A DNA stretch of 64,000 nucleotides from Novosphingobium sp. JCM 18896 (GCF_025938095.1 NZ_JAPCZF010000004.1:248001-312000); one strand, 5' to 3'; shown: positions 25,163 to 34,785, counted from the stretch's first letter. Translations and numbers: made by a program. Notes: generated by a model not told the origin, from the sequence alone.

Positions 25163-27472
25163 ATGTTCGACACGAAAACCGTATCGGTGGAGTGGGGCGG
25201 AAAGACCCTCACTCTGGAAACCGGCCGCATTGCCCGTCAGGCTGACGGCGCGGTCCTCGCCACCTATGGCGAAACCGTGGTGCTTTGCGCCGTGACCGCC
25301 GCCAAGTCGGTCAAGGAAGGCCAGGACTTCTTCCCCCTGACCGTCCACTACCAGGAAAAGTTCTTCGCCGCGGGTCGCATCCCCGGTGGCTTCTTCAAGC
25401 GCGAACGCGGCGCCACCGAGAAGGAGACCTTGGTCTCCCGCCTGATCGACCGTCCGGTCCGTCCGCTGTTCCCCGAAGGCTTCTACAACGAGATCAACGT
25501 CATCGCTCAGGTGCTGAGCTATGACGGCGAGGTCGAGCCCGACATCGTCGCGATGATCGCCGCTTCGGCCGCGCTGACCATCTCGGGCGTGCCCTTCATG
25601 GGCCCGATCGGCGCCGCGCGCGTCGGCTACAAGGACGGCGAATACACGCTGAACCCGAAGCAGGACGACGCGATCAAGAACGGCGAGCTCGACCTCGTCG
25701 TCGCCGCCACCCAGGACGCGGTGATGATGGTCGAATCCGAAGCCAAGGAGCTTTCGGAAGAGGTCATGCTCGGCGCGGTCATCTTCGCGCACGACGAGAT
25801 CAAGAAGGTCATCGGCGCGATCATCCAGCTGGCCGAGAAGGCCGCCAAGGATCCGTGGGAAGTTCAGATCTCCGACAACTCGGCGATCAAGAAGCAGCTC
25901 AAGGACCTGATCGGCAAGGACATCGCGGCAGCCTACAAGCTGACCAACAAGTCCGAGCGTTCGAACGCGCTCAACGCCGCGCGCGACAAGGCCAAGGCCG
26001 CTTTCGCGGACCAGGACGCGCAGACCCAGATGGTCGCGATCAAGACCGTCAAGAAGGTCGAGGCCGACGTCGTCCGCACCGCCATCCTCAAGGACGGCAC
26101 GCGCATCGACGGCCGCAAGACCACCCAGGTCCGCCCGATCGAGGCGACCGTGGGCCTGCTGCCGCGCACGCATGGTTCGGCGCTGTTCACGCGTGGTGAG
26201 ACGCAGTCGATCTGCACCACCACCCTGGGCACCAAGGACGCCGAGCAGATGATCGACGGGCTGGAGGGTCTCTCCTACTCGAACTTCATGCTGCACTATA
26301 ACTTCCCGCCCTACTCGGTCGGCGAAGTCGGTCGTTTCGGCGCCCCGTCGCGTCGCGACACCGGCCACGGCAAGCTCGCCTGGCGCGCGCTGCAGGCGGT
26401 GCTGCCGACCAAGGAAGAGTTCCCCTACACGATCCGCGTGGTGTCCGACATCACCGAGTCGAACGGTTCGTCGTCGATGGCGACGGTCTGCGGCGGCGCT
26501 CTGGCCATGATGGACGCGGGCGTTCCGCTCAAGCGTCCGGTCTCGGGTATCGCCATGGGCCTGATCCTCGAAGGCAAGGAATTCACCGTGCTGTCCGACA
26601 TCCTGGGTGATGAAGATCACCTCGGCGACATGGACTTCAAGGTGGCCGGCACCTCCGAAGGCATCACCACGATGCAGATGGACATCAAGGTCGCGGGCAT
26701 CACGCGCGAGATCTTCGAAGCCGCTCTGAACCAGGCCAAGGACGGTCGCGCCCACATCCTGGGCGAGATGACCAAGGCCCTGGGCACCGCGCGCACCGAG
26801 CTGTCGGCGCACGCACCGCGCATCGAGACGCTGCAGATCGACAAGTCGAAGATCCGCGAAGTCATCGGTACGGGCGGCAAGGTCATCCGCGAGATCGTCG
26901 CCGAGACCGGCGCCAAGGTCGACATCGACGACGAAGGCCTGATCAAGATCTCGTCTTCGGACCTCAACCAGATCGAGGCCGCCAAGAACTGGATCCTCGG
27001 CATCGTCGAGGAAGCCGAGGTCGGCAAGATCTACAACGGCAAGGTCGTCAACATCGTCGACTTCGGCGCCTTCGTGAACTTCATGGGCGGCAAGGACGGT
27101 CTCGTCCACGTCTCCGAGATGAAGAACGAGCGTGTCGAGAAGCCGACCGACGTCGTCAAGGAAGGCCAGGAGGTCAAGGTCAAGGTCCTCGAGATCGACA
27201 ACCGCGGCAAGGTCCGCCTGTCGATGCGCGTCGTCGACCAGGAGACTGGCGAAGAGCTCGAGGACACGCGTCCCGCCCGCGAGCCGCGCGAACCGCGCGG
27301 TGATCGTGGCGACCGCGGCGATCGCCGCGGTCCGCGCAGCGGCGGTGGCGGCCGTGGCGGTGACCGCGATCGCGGCCCCCGTCGTGACGGCGGCGACCGT
27401 CCTCGTCGCGACCGCGACGGTGAAGGTGGCGGCAACCCCGACCACATGCCGGCTTTCCTGAAGGACGACTAA
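25163..27472 (+). CDS. pnp: Polyribonucleotide nucleotidyltransferase (PNPase)
   Basis: The 769-residue exoribonuclease degrades RNA 3' to 5' using phosphate. Two RNase PH domains (starting around residues 10 and 310, the second with [20 protein letters not shown]) are joined by a helical domain. A KH domain contains [19 protein letters not shown], and an S1 domain includes [20 protein letters not shown]. The last about 55 residues are a low-complexity Arg/Gly/Asp tail. Such tails are common in alphaproteobacterial PNPase and may bind RNA or degradosome partners. A T-rich terminator follows. Confidence 0.98.
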   Translation: MFDTKTVSVEWGGKTLTLETGRIARQADGAVLATYGETVVLCAVTAAKSVKEGQDFFPLTVHYQEKFFAAGRIPGGFFKRERGATEKETLVSRLIDRPVRPLFPEGFYNEINVIAQVLSYDGEVEPDIVAMIAASAALTISGVPFMGPIGAARVGYKDGEYTLNPKQDDAIKNGELDLVVAATQDAVMMVESEAKELSEEVMLGAVIFAHDEIKKVIGAIIQLAEKAAKDPWEVQISDNSAIKKQLKDLIGKDIAAAYKLTNKSERSNALNAARDKAKAAFADQDAQTQMVAIKTVKKVEADVVRTAILKDGTRIDGRKTTQVRPIEATVGLLPRTHGSALFTRGETQSICTTTLGTKDAEQMIDGLEGLSYSNFMLHYNFPPYSVGEVGRFGAPSRRDTGHGKLAWRALQAVLPTKEEFPYTIRVVSDITESNGSSSMATVCGGALAMMDAGVPLKRPVSGIAMGLILEGKEFTVLSDILGDEDHLGDMDFKVAGTSEGITTMQMDIKVAGITREIFEAALNQAKDGRAHILGEMTKALGTARTELSAHAPRIETLQIDKSKIREVIGTGGKVIREIVAETGAKVDIDDEGLIKISSSDLNQIEAAKNWILGIVEEAEVGKIYNGKVVNIVDFGAFVNFMGGKDGLVHVSEMKNERVEKPTDVVKEGQEVKVKVLEIDNRGKVRLSMRVVDQETGEELEDTRPAREPREPRGDRGDRGDRRGPRSGGGGRGGDRDRGPRRDGGDRPRRDRDGEGGGNPDHMPAFLKDD

Positions 27473-27495
27473 GTCCCGTCAGAACCGAAAACGAG

Positions 27496-27525
27496 AAGGG
27501 GGTCGCGGCAACGCGGCCCCTTTTT
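27496..27525 (+). terminator. Intrinsic terminator of pnp
   Basis: AAGGGG and CGCG on the left pair with CGCG and CCCCTT on the right around GCAA, and a run of five T follows. It begins 24 bases after the pnp stop codon. Stem, loop and T-tract are all as expected for rho-independent termination. Confidence 0.85.
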
Positions 27526-27561
27526 CGTTTGGGACGGGCAAGATCCTCCCTATCTCTTTTC

Positions 27562-27662
27562 CGTCGCCCCTGCGAAGGCAGGGGCCCAACCAAGCTCTCA
27601 CCCGGAAGCTGAAGGTGCGTGTTGGCGAGGTCAGCTGGGCCCCTGCCTTCGCAGGGGCGACG
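27562..27662. repeat. 101-bp clover-like inverted repeat, family B, copy 2
   Basis: This element has the same length and plan as the one at 5125-5225. Its 26-base arms begin CGTCGCCCCTGCGAAGGCAG, where copy 1 has GTAGG in place of GAAGG. The matching arm changes from CCTAC to CCTTC, so pairing is preserved. CCAAGCTCTC and GTCAGCTGGG next to the arms are shared by both copies, while the central spacer differs. Confidence 0.85.
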
Positions 27663-27750
27663 AGGTTGTATGGGGTGGCCAGCATAGCTTTCCGTCGTCG
27701 TCCCGGCGTGAAACCTTGAACCCGCGCACCCGGCCACTGATATTCTCACC

Positions 27751-28494
27751 GTGTACCTATCGGCATCCCCTCGCGAGCGCGTGGTGTCGGCGCTGGCTTC
27801 CGGCACGGTTGTGGCCTTCGTCATCTATGCGCTGATCATGGGACTGGCCTACAATGTCGCGACACAAGGCCGCGATGCCCTGATCTCGGTCTTCTCCGAT
27901 CAACCGCCACCGCCACCACCCCCCAAGCCGCAGCCCAAGCCCGAGCAGCGCAAGGCCGAGCGCCCGGCGGCCAAGGAGGAGGCCAGCCCGCGCAATCTCA
28001 GAAATAAGGCGACGCCGGTGGTCGCGCCGCCGGTGGTGCCGCTGATCGTGCCGCCGCCGATCGTGGCCGCGACCCAGGCCGGCACCGGTCAGGCGGCGCA
28101 GACCGGCGCCTCGGATCGGCTGGGGCCGGGGCGGGGCGCGGGCGGTTTCGGCAATGGCACGGGCGGTGGCGGCCAGGGCGGCGACGGTGGCGGTGGCGTG
28201 CCCGCGGTCGGCCCGCGCCAGATCCGGGGCAAGCTGTCGTTCAACGATCTGCCCGACGGCCTGCTGGCGCCGGGCAGCGAGGCTTCGGTCGGCGTACGCT
28301 ACGTCGTCGAGGTCGACGGCCACGTCAGCAATTGCCGCGCCACCGAATCGAGCGGCTATCCGCAGATCGACTGGACCGCTTGCCGGCTGATCGAGCAGCG
28401 CTTCCGCTACAAGCCCGCGCGTGACCGCGAGGGCAATCCCGTGCGCTCGGCGGTGGTCGAGACGCATAGCTGGTATATCCGCGAGGAGGATTAG
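27751..28494 (+). CDS. TonB-family energy-transducer protein
   Basis: The 247-residue protein has a short cytoplasmic start and a membrane anchor (VVSALASGTVVAFVIYALIM), then a proline-rich spacer (PPPPPPPKPQPKPEQRKAE). A glycine-rich segment (residues 130-150) leads into a C-terminal TonB-like domain with GVRYVVEVDGHVSNCRATES, GYPQIDWTACRLIEQRFRYK and PVRSAVVETHSWYI. TonB couples the proton gradient to outer-membrane receptors. No exbB or exbD is adjacent, so it may be one of several TonB copies using a shared ExbBD. The start is a GTG. Confidence 0.88.
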   Translation: MYLSASPRERVVSALASGTVVAFVIYALIMGLAYNVATQGRDALISVFSDQPPPPPPPKPQPKPEQRKAERPAAKEEASPRNLRNKATPVVAPPVVPLIVPPPIVAATQAGTGQAAQTGASDRLGPGRGAGGFGNGTGGGGQGGDGGGGVPAVGPRQIRGKLSFNDLPDGLLAPGSEASVGVRYVVEVDGHVSNCRATESSGYPQIDWTACRLIEQRFRYKPARDREGNPVRSAVVETHSWYIREED

Positions 28495-28512
28495 GGGGCG
28501 GGGGGTGCACCC

Positions 28513-28640
28513 GATCCTCCCCTGCAAGGGGAGGGGGACCGCGCGCGAAGCGCGTGGTGGAGGGGTGTCACCCTCTCCGAGATGGGGACACCCCTCCGTC
28601 ATCCCTGCGGGATGCCACCTCCCCTTGCAGGGGGAGGAAC
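28513..28640. repeat. GC-rich inverted repeat, family D
   Basis: The element carries outer arms CTCCCCTGCAAGGGGAGG and CCTCCCCTTGCAGGGGGAGG, inner arms GGAGGGGTGT and ACACCCCTCC, and a short CGCGCGCGAAGCGCG palindrome. Together these could fold into a multi-stem structure. Similar repeats are scattered between genes of sphingomonads. Only one copy occurs here. It separates the TonB-like gene from the 698-residue protein gene. Confidence 0.7.
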
Positions 28641-28712
28641 CACCATTTCCCCTTGCACCCCCAGCCTCCCGCTGGAATTCTCACCGCCGTTCAGGTCAGG
28701 GGAGATGACACG

Positions 28713-30809
28713 ATGCGCCGCATGGCTTGGCTCGCAGGTACCCTGCTCGGCGCGATCGCGCTGCCCCAGGCGGCGGGGGCGAGCGGCGATTTCGGCTGCG
28801 ATCCGGCCTGGCGCCTGTTCAACCGCGAGTTCAATCGCTGCTCCAACACCGCGCTGCTCTCGCCGGGCAACGACACGCGCGTGAACCTGCTGTTCCTGGC
28901 GCGCGACCGGCAGGCGGCGCCGGCGACAGGCTTCGCCTATCCGGGCGAAAGCCTCGCCGAGCCCGGCCTCGGCCACAACTTCTTCTCATGGCGGATGCTG
29001 CGCGGATCGCTCTATCCGCAGCCCGAAGCGGCGGACGACGACAATCCGCATTACGGTTCGCGCTGCATCAGCCTCGCCTCGGGCACCTCGGCGTTCAACG
29101 CCGCGCTGGCCGCCAATCGCAGCGTTCCCGCAGCCGAGCGCACCGCCCTGACCGCGGCGCGCGCCAGGACCGGGCTCTATTGCACCGAGGAGGCCAGCGG
29201 CTATGTCGCGCCGACCGGCATCGCCAGCGCGCCGGGACGCGAGTTCGCCGGCTATCTCGATGCGGCCGAGGGCTTCTACATCGAGGACTTCGCCCGCGCG
29301 CGCGACGGCTTCACGCGGCTGCGCGGATCGAAGGATCCGTGGCTGGCCGAGACCGCGGCCTATATGGTCGCGCGCACCGAGCTCAACGCGGCGCAGGTCG
29401 GCGCCTTCGACGAATATGGTTCCTATGACGCCGGCAAGGTCGACAAGGCCGCGCTCGGCCGCGCGCGCGGCGCCTTTGACGACTATCTCAAGCGCTATGC
29501 CCAGGGGCGTTACGCCGCTTCGGCGCAGGGGCTGATCCGCCGGACCCTGTGGCTCGGCGGCGATGCCGTCGGGCTGGCGCGCGAATACGAGCGCATGCTC
29601 GCGGCGACATCGGCGGCGACGCCGGCCGTCGCCGATCTGGTCCAGGAGGTCGACAACAAGCTGCTGACCACCGAGGGCGGCCGGGCGATCGACGGGCCGC
29701 TGATGCTGGCCACCGCCGATCTGATGATGATGCGCGAGTCCTACGAGGGCGGTCCGCAGCCGATCGCGCTCGCGCAGATCGTCGCGCAGGAGAAGAGCTT
29801 CGCCGGCCGCGCCGATCTCTACGGTTACGTCCTCGCGGCCCACGCCTTCTACGTCGAGAAGAACCCGGCCAAGGTGCTGCAGCTGCTGCCCGACGATGCG
29901 CGCAAGCCCGCCTATGGCCCGCTGGCCTTCAGCCGCCAGGTGCTGCGCGGCATGGCGCTCGCCGCGAAAGGCGATCGCAACGAGGCGGGGTTCTGGCGCG
30001 AGCTGCTCGGCGGCGCCAAGGGGCCTTACCAGCGCCCCGTGGTCGAGCTGGCGCTGGCGATGAACCTCGAGCGGACCGGCCGGCTGGCCGAGGTGTTCGG
30101 CCCTGCCTCGCCGATCGGCGAGACCGTGCTGCGCGAGATCCTGCTGCAGAACGTCGCGGGGGCGGACCTGCTCCGTTCACAGGCGCGCGATGCCAGGCGT
30201 CCGGTGCACGAGCGCGACCTCGCGCTGTTCACCCTGCTCCACAAGGAGCTAGCCTATGGCGACTATGCGGCCTTCGTCAGCGACAGCGCTATGCTCGGTG
30301 CTTCGGCGAGCAGCGAGGGCGGGCTGTGGGACCTGCTGGTGCAGGACCGCGTGCCCGCCGGGCTGTTCCGCAAGGCGACCTGGTCCGACGGCTATGCCTG
30401 CCCGGCGCTGTCGGCCACCGCGGCGAGCCTCGTGCAGAACCCGCGCGACGTGAAGGCGCGGCTGTGCCTCGGCGATTTCTACCGGCTCAACGGTTTCGAC
30501 GATTTCGGCGTCTTCGCCGACGACGCCATGCGGCCCAAGCGCGACGAGCTCGGCGGCACGCCCAGCCTGTTCGTCGGCAAGCCCACGCCGCGCGGCGATT
30601 TCTATGCGCAGATCATCGCCGATTCCAAGGTCGGCGGCGAGGACAAGGCCTATGCGCTGTTCCGCGCGATCAACTGCTACGCGCCAAGCGGCGGCAACGC
30701 CTGCGGCAATGCCGACGTGCCCGAGAGCCAGCGCCGCGCCTGGTTCCAGCGGCTGAAGAAGGACTACCCGGCCAGCCCCTGGGCGCAGAAGCTGCGCTAC
30801 TATTGGTGA
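28713..30809 (+). CDS. Large secreted protein of unknown function (698 aa)
   Basis: The product begins with a signal peptide, MRRMAWLAGTLLGAIALPQA, with cleavage near AGASG. The mature part is rich in paired helices, as in tetratricopeptide-like solenoids (AYMVARTELNAAQVGAFDEY, YAQGRYAASAQGLIRRTLWL), and has cysteines at FGCDPAW, NRCSNT, SRCISL and YCTEEA near the N-terminus plus NCYAPSG near the C-terminus. It is probably periplasmic or outer-membrane-associated. CAGGGGAG precedes the ATG. Its stop overlaps the GTG of the DUF3142 lipoprotein gene, so the two are coupled. No enzymatic motif is recognised. Confidence 0.8.
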   Translation: MRRMAWLAGTLLGAIALPQAAGASGDFGCDPAWRLFNREFNRCSNTALLSPGNDTRVNLLFLARDRQAAPATGFAYPGESLAEPGLGHNFFSWRMLRGSLYPQPEAADDDNPHYGSRCISLASGTSAFNAALAANRSVPAAERTALTAARARTGLYCTEEASGYVAPTGIASAPGREFAGYLDAAEGFYIEDFARARDGFTRLRGSKDPWLAETAAYMVARTELNAAQVGAFDEYGSYDAGKVDKAALGRARGAFDDYLKRYAQGRYAASAQGLIRRTLWLGGDAVGLAREYERMLAATSAATPAVADLVQEVDNKLLTTEGGRAIDGPLMLATADLMMMRESYEGGPQPIALAQIVAQEKSFAGRADLYGYVLAAHAFYVEKNPAKVLQLLPDDARKPAYGPLAFSRQVLRGMALAAKGDRNEAGFWRELLGGAKGPYQRPVVELALAMNLERTGRLAEVFGPASPIGETVLREILLQNVAGADLLRSQARDARRPVHERDLALFTLLHKELAYGDYAAFVSDSAMLGASASSEGGLWDLLVQDRVPAGLFRKATWSDGYACPALSATAASLVQNPRDVKARLCLGDFYRLNGFDDFGVFADDAMRPKRDELGGTPSLFVGKPTPRGDFYAQIIADSKVGGEDKAYALFRAINCYAPSGGNACGNADVPESQRRAWFQRLKKDYPASPWAQKLRYYW

Positions 30810-31561
30810 GGCTGCGGCGGTGGCTGGCGGCAGCGCTCGGGTTGGTGCTGCTGGCCGGATGTGGCGGGGAAAAGGCGGCGCGCGTCGACCCGGCCGACTA
30901 CGACGCGGTGTTCCTCTGGGCGGGGGTGCCTTCGTCGTCGGTGCCCCGGTCGGCCAGGACGGTCTACCTGCTCGCGGGCGAGGTGCGCGCCGACGATCCG
31001 GGCCGCTTCGTGTCCTTGCGCCCGGCGACGCCGAAGGGCAGCGGCGCGGCGCTGTGGTACACGGTCCGGGTCGAGCGGCTCGACTGGTCGGAGGCGGTCT
31101 ATGCGCGCGTCCTCGCCGATCTCGCGCGCTGGCGGGCGGCGGGGAACCGGGTGGTCGGGCTGCAGATCGATTTCGACGCCAGGACGCGCGGCCTGGCCGA
31201 CTATGCGCGCTTCCTCGCGGGTCTACGCCGGAGAATGCGGCACGAATACCAGCTGTCAATCACGGGGCTGATGGACTGGAGCGCACAGGGCCATCCGGCC
31301 GCGCTGGCGCAGCTGGCGGGCACGGTCGACGAGGTGGTTATCCAGACATATCAGGGCCGTAGCACGATCCCCGGCTACCAGGCCTATATGGCCTCGCTGG
31401 CGAAACTGCCGCTGCCCTATCGTGTCGGTGTGGTCGAGGACGGGGAATGGCAGGCTCCGCAAGACCTTGAAAACGATCCCGAATTCCGCGGTTACGTGGT
31501 GTTTCTGCTGCCGCCCAGCCGTCAGGCACCCGGAGTTCAGGCAACCGCCAGGCGCAACTGA
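30806..31561 (+). CDS. DUF3142 lipoprotein
   Basis: The 251-residue product starts with a lipoprotein signal, LRRWLAAALGLVLLAGCGGE, with the lipobox LAGC at about residues 16-19. The DUF3142 core follows: VVGLQIDFDARTRGLADYAR, LSITGLMDWSAQ and VDEVVIQTYQGR, a layout resembling a TIM-barrel glycoside-hydrolase relative. It would be anchored facing the periplasm. The GTG start overlaps the previous stop (GTGA). Its last 25 bases overlap the 3' end of the convergent GGDEF gene. The biochemical function is unknown. Confidence 0.85.
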   Translation: MRLRRWLAAALGLVLLAGCGGEKAARVDPADYDAVFLWAGVPSSSVPRSARTVYLLAGEVRADDPGRFVSLRPATPKGSGAALWYTVRVERLDWSEAVYARVLADLARWRAAGNRVVGLQIDFDARTRGLADYARFLAGLRRRMRHEYQLSITGLMDWSAQGHPAALAQLAGTVDEVVIQTYQGRSTIPGYQAYMASLAKLPLPYRVGVVEDGEWQAPQDLENDPEFRGYVVFLLPPSRQAPGVQATARRN

Positions 31562-32802
31562 TCGTCACGCCCACCCCGCCGCTCGGCGGTCCGCACGCAG
31601 TTCTTGCCCGCCTGCTTGGCCAGATACAGCGCGGCATCGGCCATCGGCACGACGTCGGCCGGGCTGGTCGAGGTCTCGGGCACCGAGGCGATGCCGAACG
31701 AAGCGCTGATCGGCACGCCATGCGCATCGGACAGCCCCTCGACCCGCGCGCGCAGTCCTTCGGCCTTGATTTCCGCGCCTTCGAGGCTGCAGCCGGGCAG
31801 GATCACCATCAGTTCCTCGCCGCCATAGCGCGCGACGACGTCCGACGGACGCAGCCCGCCAATGAGCTGGGCCGCAACGTCGCGCAGCACGGCATCGCCC
31901 TTGGCATGGCCGTTCTGGTCGTTGAGCCGCTTGAAGTTGTCGAGGTCGATCATGATGACCGAGGTCGAGCTACCCGTGCGCTCGGCCAGGCTGACGTAGC
32001 GGTCGAGCGCGTCTTCCATGTAACGGCGGTTGTAGAGCCCGGTCAGCGGATCGCGCAGCGACTGCGTGCGCAGCTTCTCGCGCAGCGCGATGTTCGACAG
32101 CGCCAGCGACATCGAGTCCGCCATGGCGCTGGCGAGGCGACGTACGTCGTCGAGCAGGGCGCCGGCGTTGTCGGCTTCGACGGCCAGCATGATCAGGCCA
32201 TAGACCTGGCCGCGCGCCATCATCGGCACTTCGATCGTCGCGGCTTCGCCGATATGATGCATGCAGCACAAGGTCCGCGCGGCGGGGTCGTTGACGTGCG
32301 GCTTGCCGCGCTTGAGCGCCCAGCAATTGCCCGGCAGCAGGGCTTCGCTCGGGGCGAAACCCTCGGAGGTGTTCCAGCTCTTGGCCAGATCGAGGCGGTC
32401 GCGCGAATTGTTGAAGACGTAGAGCGCGCCGGCGAAATTGGGCAGCAGGCGCGTGGCCGTGGCCATCAGCACGGCGCCGGCATCGTCGTGATCCTCGGCC
32501 GCCTGCAGCATGTCGGTCATGGCGAAGAGCTCTTCGACCTGGGCATGCGCTTCGCGCGCGGCATCGGCCATGGCGCTGCGCTCGTCGAGTTCGCCGAGGC
32601 TCTTGCTGGCCAGGATCGTCGACAGCGCGAGGATCGTCAGGATCATGAGCATCGCGGCGATGGTCGCGATGCGCGGGAAGCCGGCGGTCTGGTAGGCGGC
32701 CACACCGAGTGCGGCGCAGATGATCAGCTGCATGCCGATGAAAGGCAGGGTCCAACCATGGACTCCGCCCTCGGTCACCTTCCTGATCGATCCCAAAGCC
32801 AT
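31537..32802 (-). CDS. Membrane GAF-GGDEF diguanylate cyclase with I-site
   Basis: The 421-residue protein has two N-terminal membrane helices (around residues 20-65), a short coiled linker, a GAF-like sensor domain containing a CCMHH cluster, and a GGDEF domain starting SLRDPLTGLYNRRYMEDALD. The active site is RYGGEELMV, and the inhibitory RPSD sits five residues before it, so product feedback is expected. It should synthesise cyclic di-GMP. The start MALGSIRK was chosen over an ATG 30 codons upstream. A second GGDEF gene lies 0.7 kb further on. Confidence 0.92.
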   Translation of the reverse strand: MALGSIRKVTEGGVHGWTLPFIGMQLIICAALGVAAYQTAGFPRIATIAAMLMILTILALSTILASKSLGELDERSAMADAAREAHAQVEELFAMTDMLQAAEDHDDAGAVLMATATRLLPNFAGALYVFNNSRDRLDLAKSWNTSEGFAPSEALLPGNCWALKRGKPHVNDPAARTLCCMHHIGEAATIEVPMMARGQVYGLIMLAVEADNAGALLDDVRRLASAMADSMSLALSNIALREKLRTQSLRDPLTGLYNRRYMEDALDRYVSLAERTGSSTSVIMIDLDNFKRLNDQNGHAKGDAVLRDVAAQLIGGLRPSDVVARYGGEELMVILPGCSLEGAEIKAEGLRARVEGLSDAHGVPISASFGIASVPETSTSPADVVPMADAALYLAKQAGKNCVRTAERRGGRDDQLRLAVA

Positions 32803-32907
32803 ATCGGCACCCGCCTGAGCAATTCCCGGGCGCGATATAGCAGTGCGGAAGTTAAGAATTACCCCACGCCTAGTTAACTCGGACGTAAGCACATTCCATG
32901 GCAGGGC

Positions 32908-33429
32908 TTAACGCTTCACGCGCACGGCACCCAGAAAATCGCGCTTTCCGATGACCACGCCCTGGCTGCGCAGCACGGCATAGGCCGTGGTTGCGTGGAA
33001 GAAGAAGTTCGGCAGCGAGAAGCTCAGCAGGAAGTCCTCGCCGCGATATTCCATGCGGCCGGCGCTGAAATCGAACACGACATCGCGATCCGCCGCCGCG
33101 TCGACTTCGCCGGGCTCCACCGCCTTGAGTATCGTGATCGCCTTGCTCACGGCTTCGCGCAGCGGTGCGAAATCGGTCGGCGGTGTCGAGGTGTCGGGGC
33201 CCGTGCGCCCGCTGCGAAGCGCCTCGATCGCGCCCGCCGAACTGAGCACGCAATATTGGATCTGCTTGCCGAAGTTCCACATGTCGGGTGCGAGTTTGGC
33301 GTCGGTCAGCGCTTCCGGCGGCAGGCCGTGCTCGCGGCAATGGGCCTCGGCCTTGTCGATCAATCGGCCGACCGAGGGCAGGATCTGCAGGAAAACGCCG
33401 ACCGTGGCGGCGTGAAGCGGGCTGGACAT
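32908..33429 (-). CDS. DUF1993 family protein
   Basis: The 173-residue protein fits DUF1993 (DinB-like four-helix fold): it opens SSPLHAATVGVFLQILPSVG, continues with LTDAKLAPDMWNFGKQIQYC, and has the C-terminal SLPNFFFHATTAYAVLRSQG. These proteins are small, cytosolic and often found near stress or regulatory genes. No function is established. ATG 33429 gives the family's usual length. It lies between two GGDEF genes on the same strand with intergenic gaps of about 105 bases on each side. Confidence 0.88.
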   Translation of the reverse strand: MSSPLHAATVGVFLQILPSVGRLIDKAEAHCREHGLPPEALTDAKLAPDMWNFGKQIQYCVLSSAGAIEALRSGRTGPDTSTPPTDFAPLREAVSKAITILKAVEPGEVDAAADRDVVFDFSAGRMEYRGEDFLLSFSLPNFFFHATTAYAVLRSQGVVIGKRDFLGAVRVKR

Positions 33430-33534
33430 GCGAAAGCTCTCCCCGAGTAACGGGGAGAGGCTAGGCCAGCATCTTCGGTGGAGCAAACCGGCTAATCGGC
33501 TTGGCTAACGAAACCTTGCCGATGCGCGCGCGGT

Positions 33535-34689
33535 TCAGGCCGCTTCGCGGGCCGAGCCGGGTTCTTTGATGATGAGATTGCGGCCCGCGGCCTTGGCCGC
33601 ATAGAGCGCGTCGTCGGCCGCCTTCATCGCCTCGCGTGGGCTGGGATGGGCGAAGACGTCGGCGATGCCGCCCGAGAAGGTGATCCGGCCGAACGGAATG
33701 TCGGTCGCGCGGTTGACCAGGCGGCGTTCGGCCATGGCATCGCGGGCTTCGTCGAGCACGGCCCAGGCCTCTTCGATCGACTTGCCGCGGAACAGGATGA
33801 CGAATTCCTCGCCGCCGTGGCGGGCAACGTGGCAGTTCTCGTTCGAGATCTTCGCGAGCGTCTGCGCGACGGCGCGGATGACCCGGTCGCCGGCCTCGTG
33901 GCCATGCGTGTCGTTGACGCGCTTGAAGTGATCGATGTCGCAGATCGCGACGCAGAGCTGTTCGCCAAGATCGAGGGCGGTGCCGGTCTCGCGCTCGAGC
34001 ACGCTCTCGAAGGCGCGGCGATTGGGCAGGCCGGTGAGGTGATCGAGCTCGGCGCTGCGGCGCGCTTCGTCGAGGCTGCGCTGGAGCGCGCGAGTCTGCA
34101 TCTCGGAGCGGTTCATCTCCTTCTCGATCTCGCGGGTGCGGTCGAGCATCATGCGCGCGATGTTGGCCAGTTCGGTGATGACGACGCCGGCCTTCGAGAC
34201 CTGTTCGAGCTCGCTGACGTGCTGCTCGAGCGCCGAATTGTATTCGTTGGCCGCGCTCTTGGCCGCGACCGTGGTCTGGCCGAATTCCTGGATCGACTGT
34301 TCGAGCTTGGCCATCATCGCGTCGAGCTGGGCCACGCCGTCGTTGCGGCCGGTGGCGCGACAGGCGTCTTCGAGCCAGAGCATGTTGACCGGCTGGCGCG
34401 AGATCACGCGCTCCTCGAGCAGGCAGGCGAGCTTCGGATCGGCGCCCGTGAGCACGTCATGCGCGATCGCGAGCGTGAACGAGTTCACTTCGAGGTGATG
34501 CGTCAGCAGGAAGCTGCCGATGTCGGTGAGCAACTGGCGACGCCTACGCTCGCGCGGGTCTTCCTGCTCGGCGGGCGCCGACGTTTCGTCGGTAGCCTCG
34601 ACGGCCTGGATTTCCTCTTCCCCGTGGGGTCCGGCGCCCAGCCCGAGCCAGCGCAGGATGCCCTTCGATTTCGCCTCATGATCGCTCAT
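33535..34689 (-). CDS. Cytosolic GGDEF diguanylate cyclase without I-site
   Basis: The 384-residue protein has no membrane segment. The first about 210 residues are helical with a coiled coil (REIEKEMNRSEMQTRALQRS) leading into the GGDEF domain, which starts LDHLTGLPNRRAFESVLERE. The active site is RHGGEEFVIL. At the position of the RxxD inhibitory site it has NENC, so classical product inhibition is probably missing. The N-terminal domain is not recognised. It may be a constitutively permissive cyclic di-GMP producer controlled by its N-terminal region. Confidence 0.92.
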   Translation of the reverse strand: MSDHEAKSKGILRWLGLGAGPHGEEEIQAVEATDETSAPAEQEDPRERRRRQLLTDIGSFLLTHHLEVNSFTLAIAHDVLTGADPKLACLLEERVISRQPVNMLWLEDACRATGRNDGVAQLDAMMAKLEQSIQEFGQTTVAAKSAANEYNSALEQHVSELEQVSKAGVVITELANIARMMLDRTREIEKEMNRSEMQTRALQRSLDEARRSAELDHLTGLPNRRAFESVLERETGTALDLGEQLCVAICDIDHFKRVNDTHGHEAGDRVIRAVAQTLAKISNENCHVARHGGEEFVILFRGKSIEEAWAVLDEARDAMAERRLVNRATDIPFGRITFSGGIADVFAHPSPREAMKAADDALYAAKAAGRNLIIKEPGSAREAA

Positions 34690-34785
34690 GCGCTGGTTAA
34701 CGACGATTTTTCCATAAATTTAAGGCGTCGAACGCGGTTTGGGCGATGTTTTTTTGCCCGATTGGCCGATCGAAAAATGGCTCGA

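Noticed and set aside
25019..27445. An 808-codon open frame on the minus strand, opposite pnp
   Set aside because: It is the antisense shadow of pnp, caused by high GC at third codon positions. Its translation is low-complexity in Asp, Leu, Val and Arg and has no domain.
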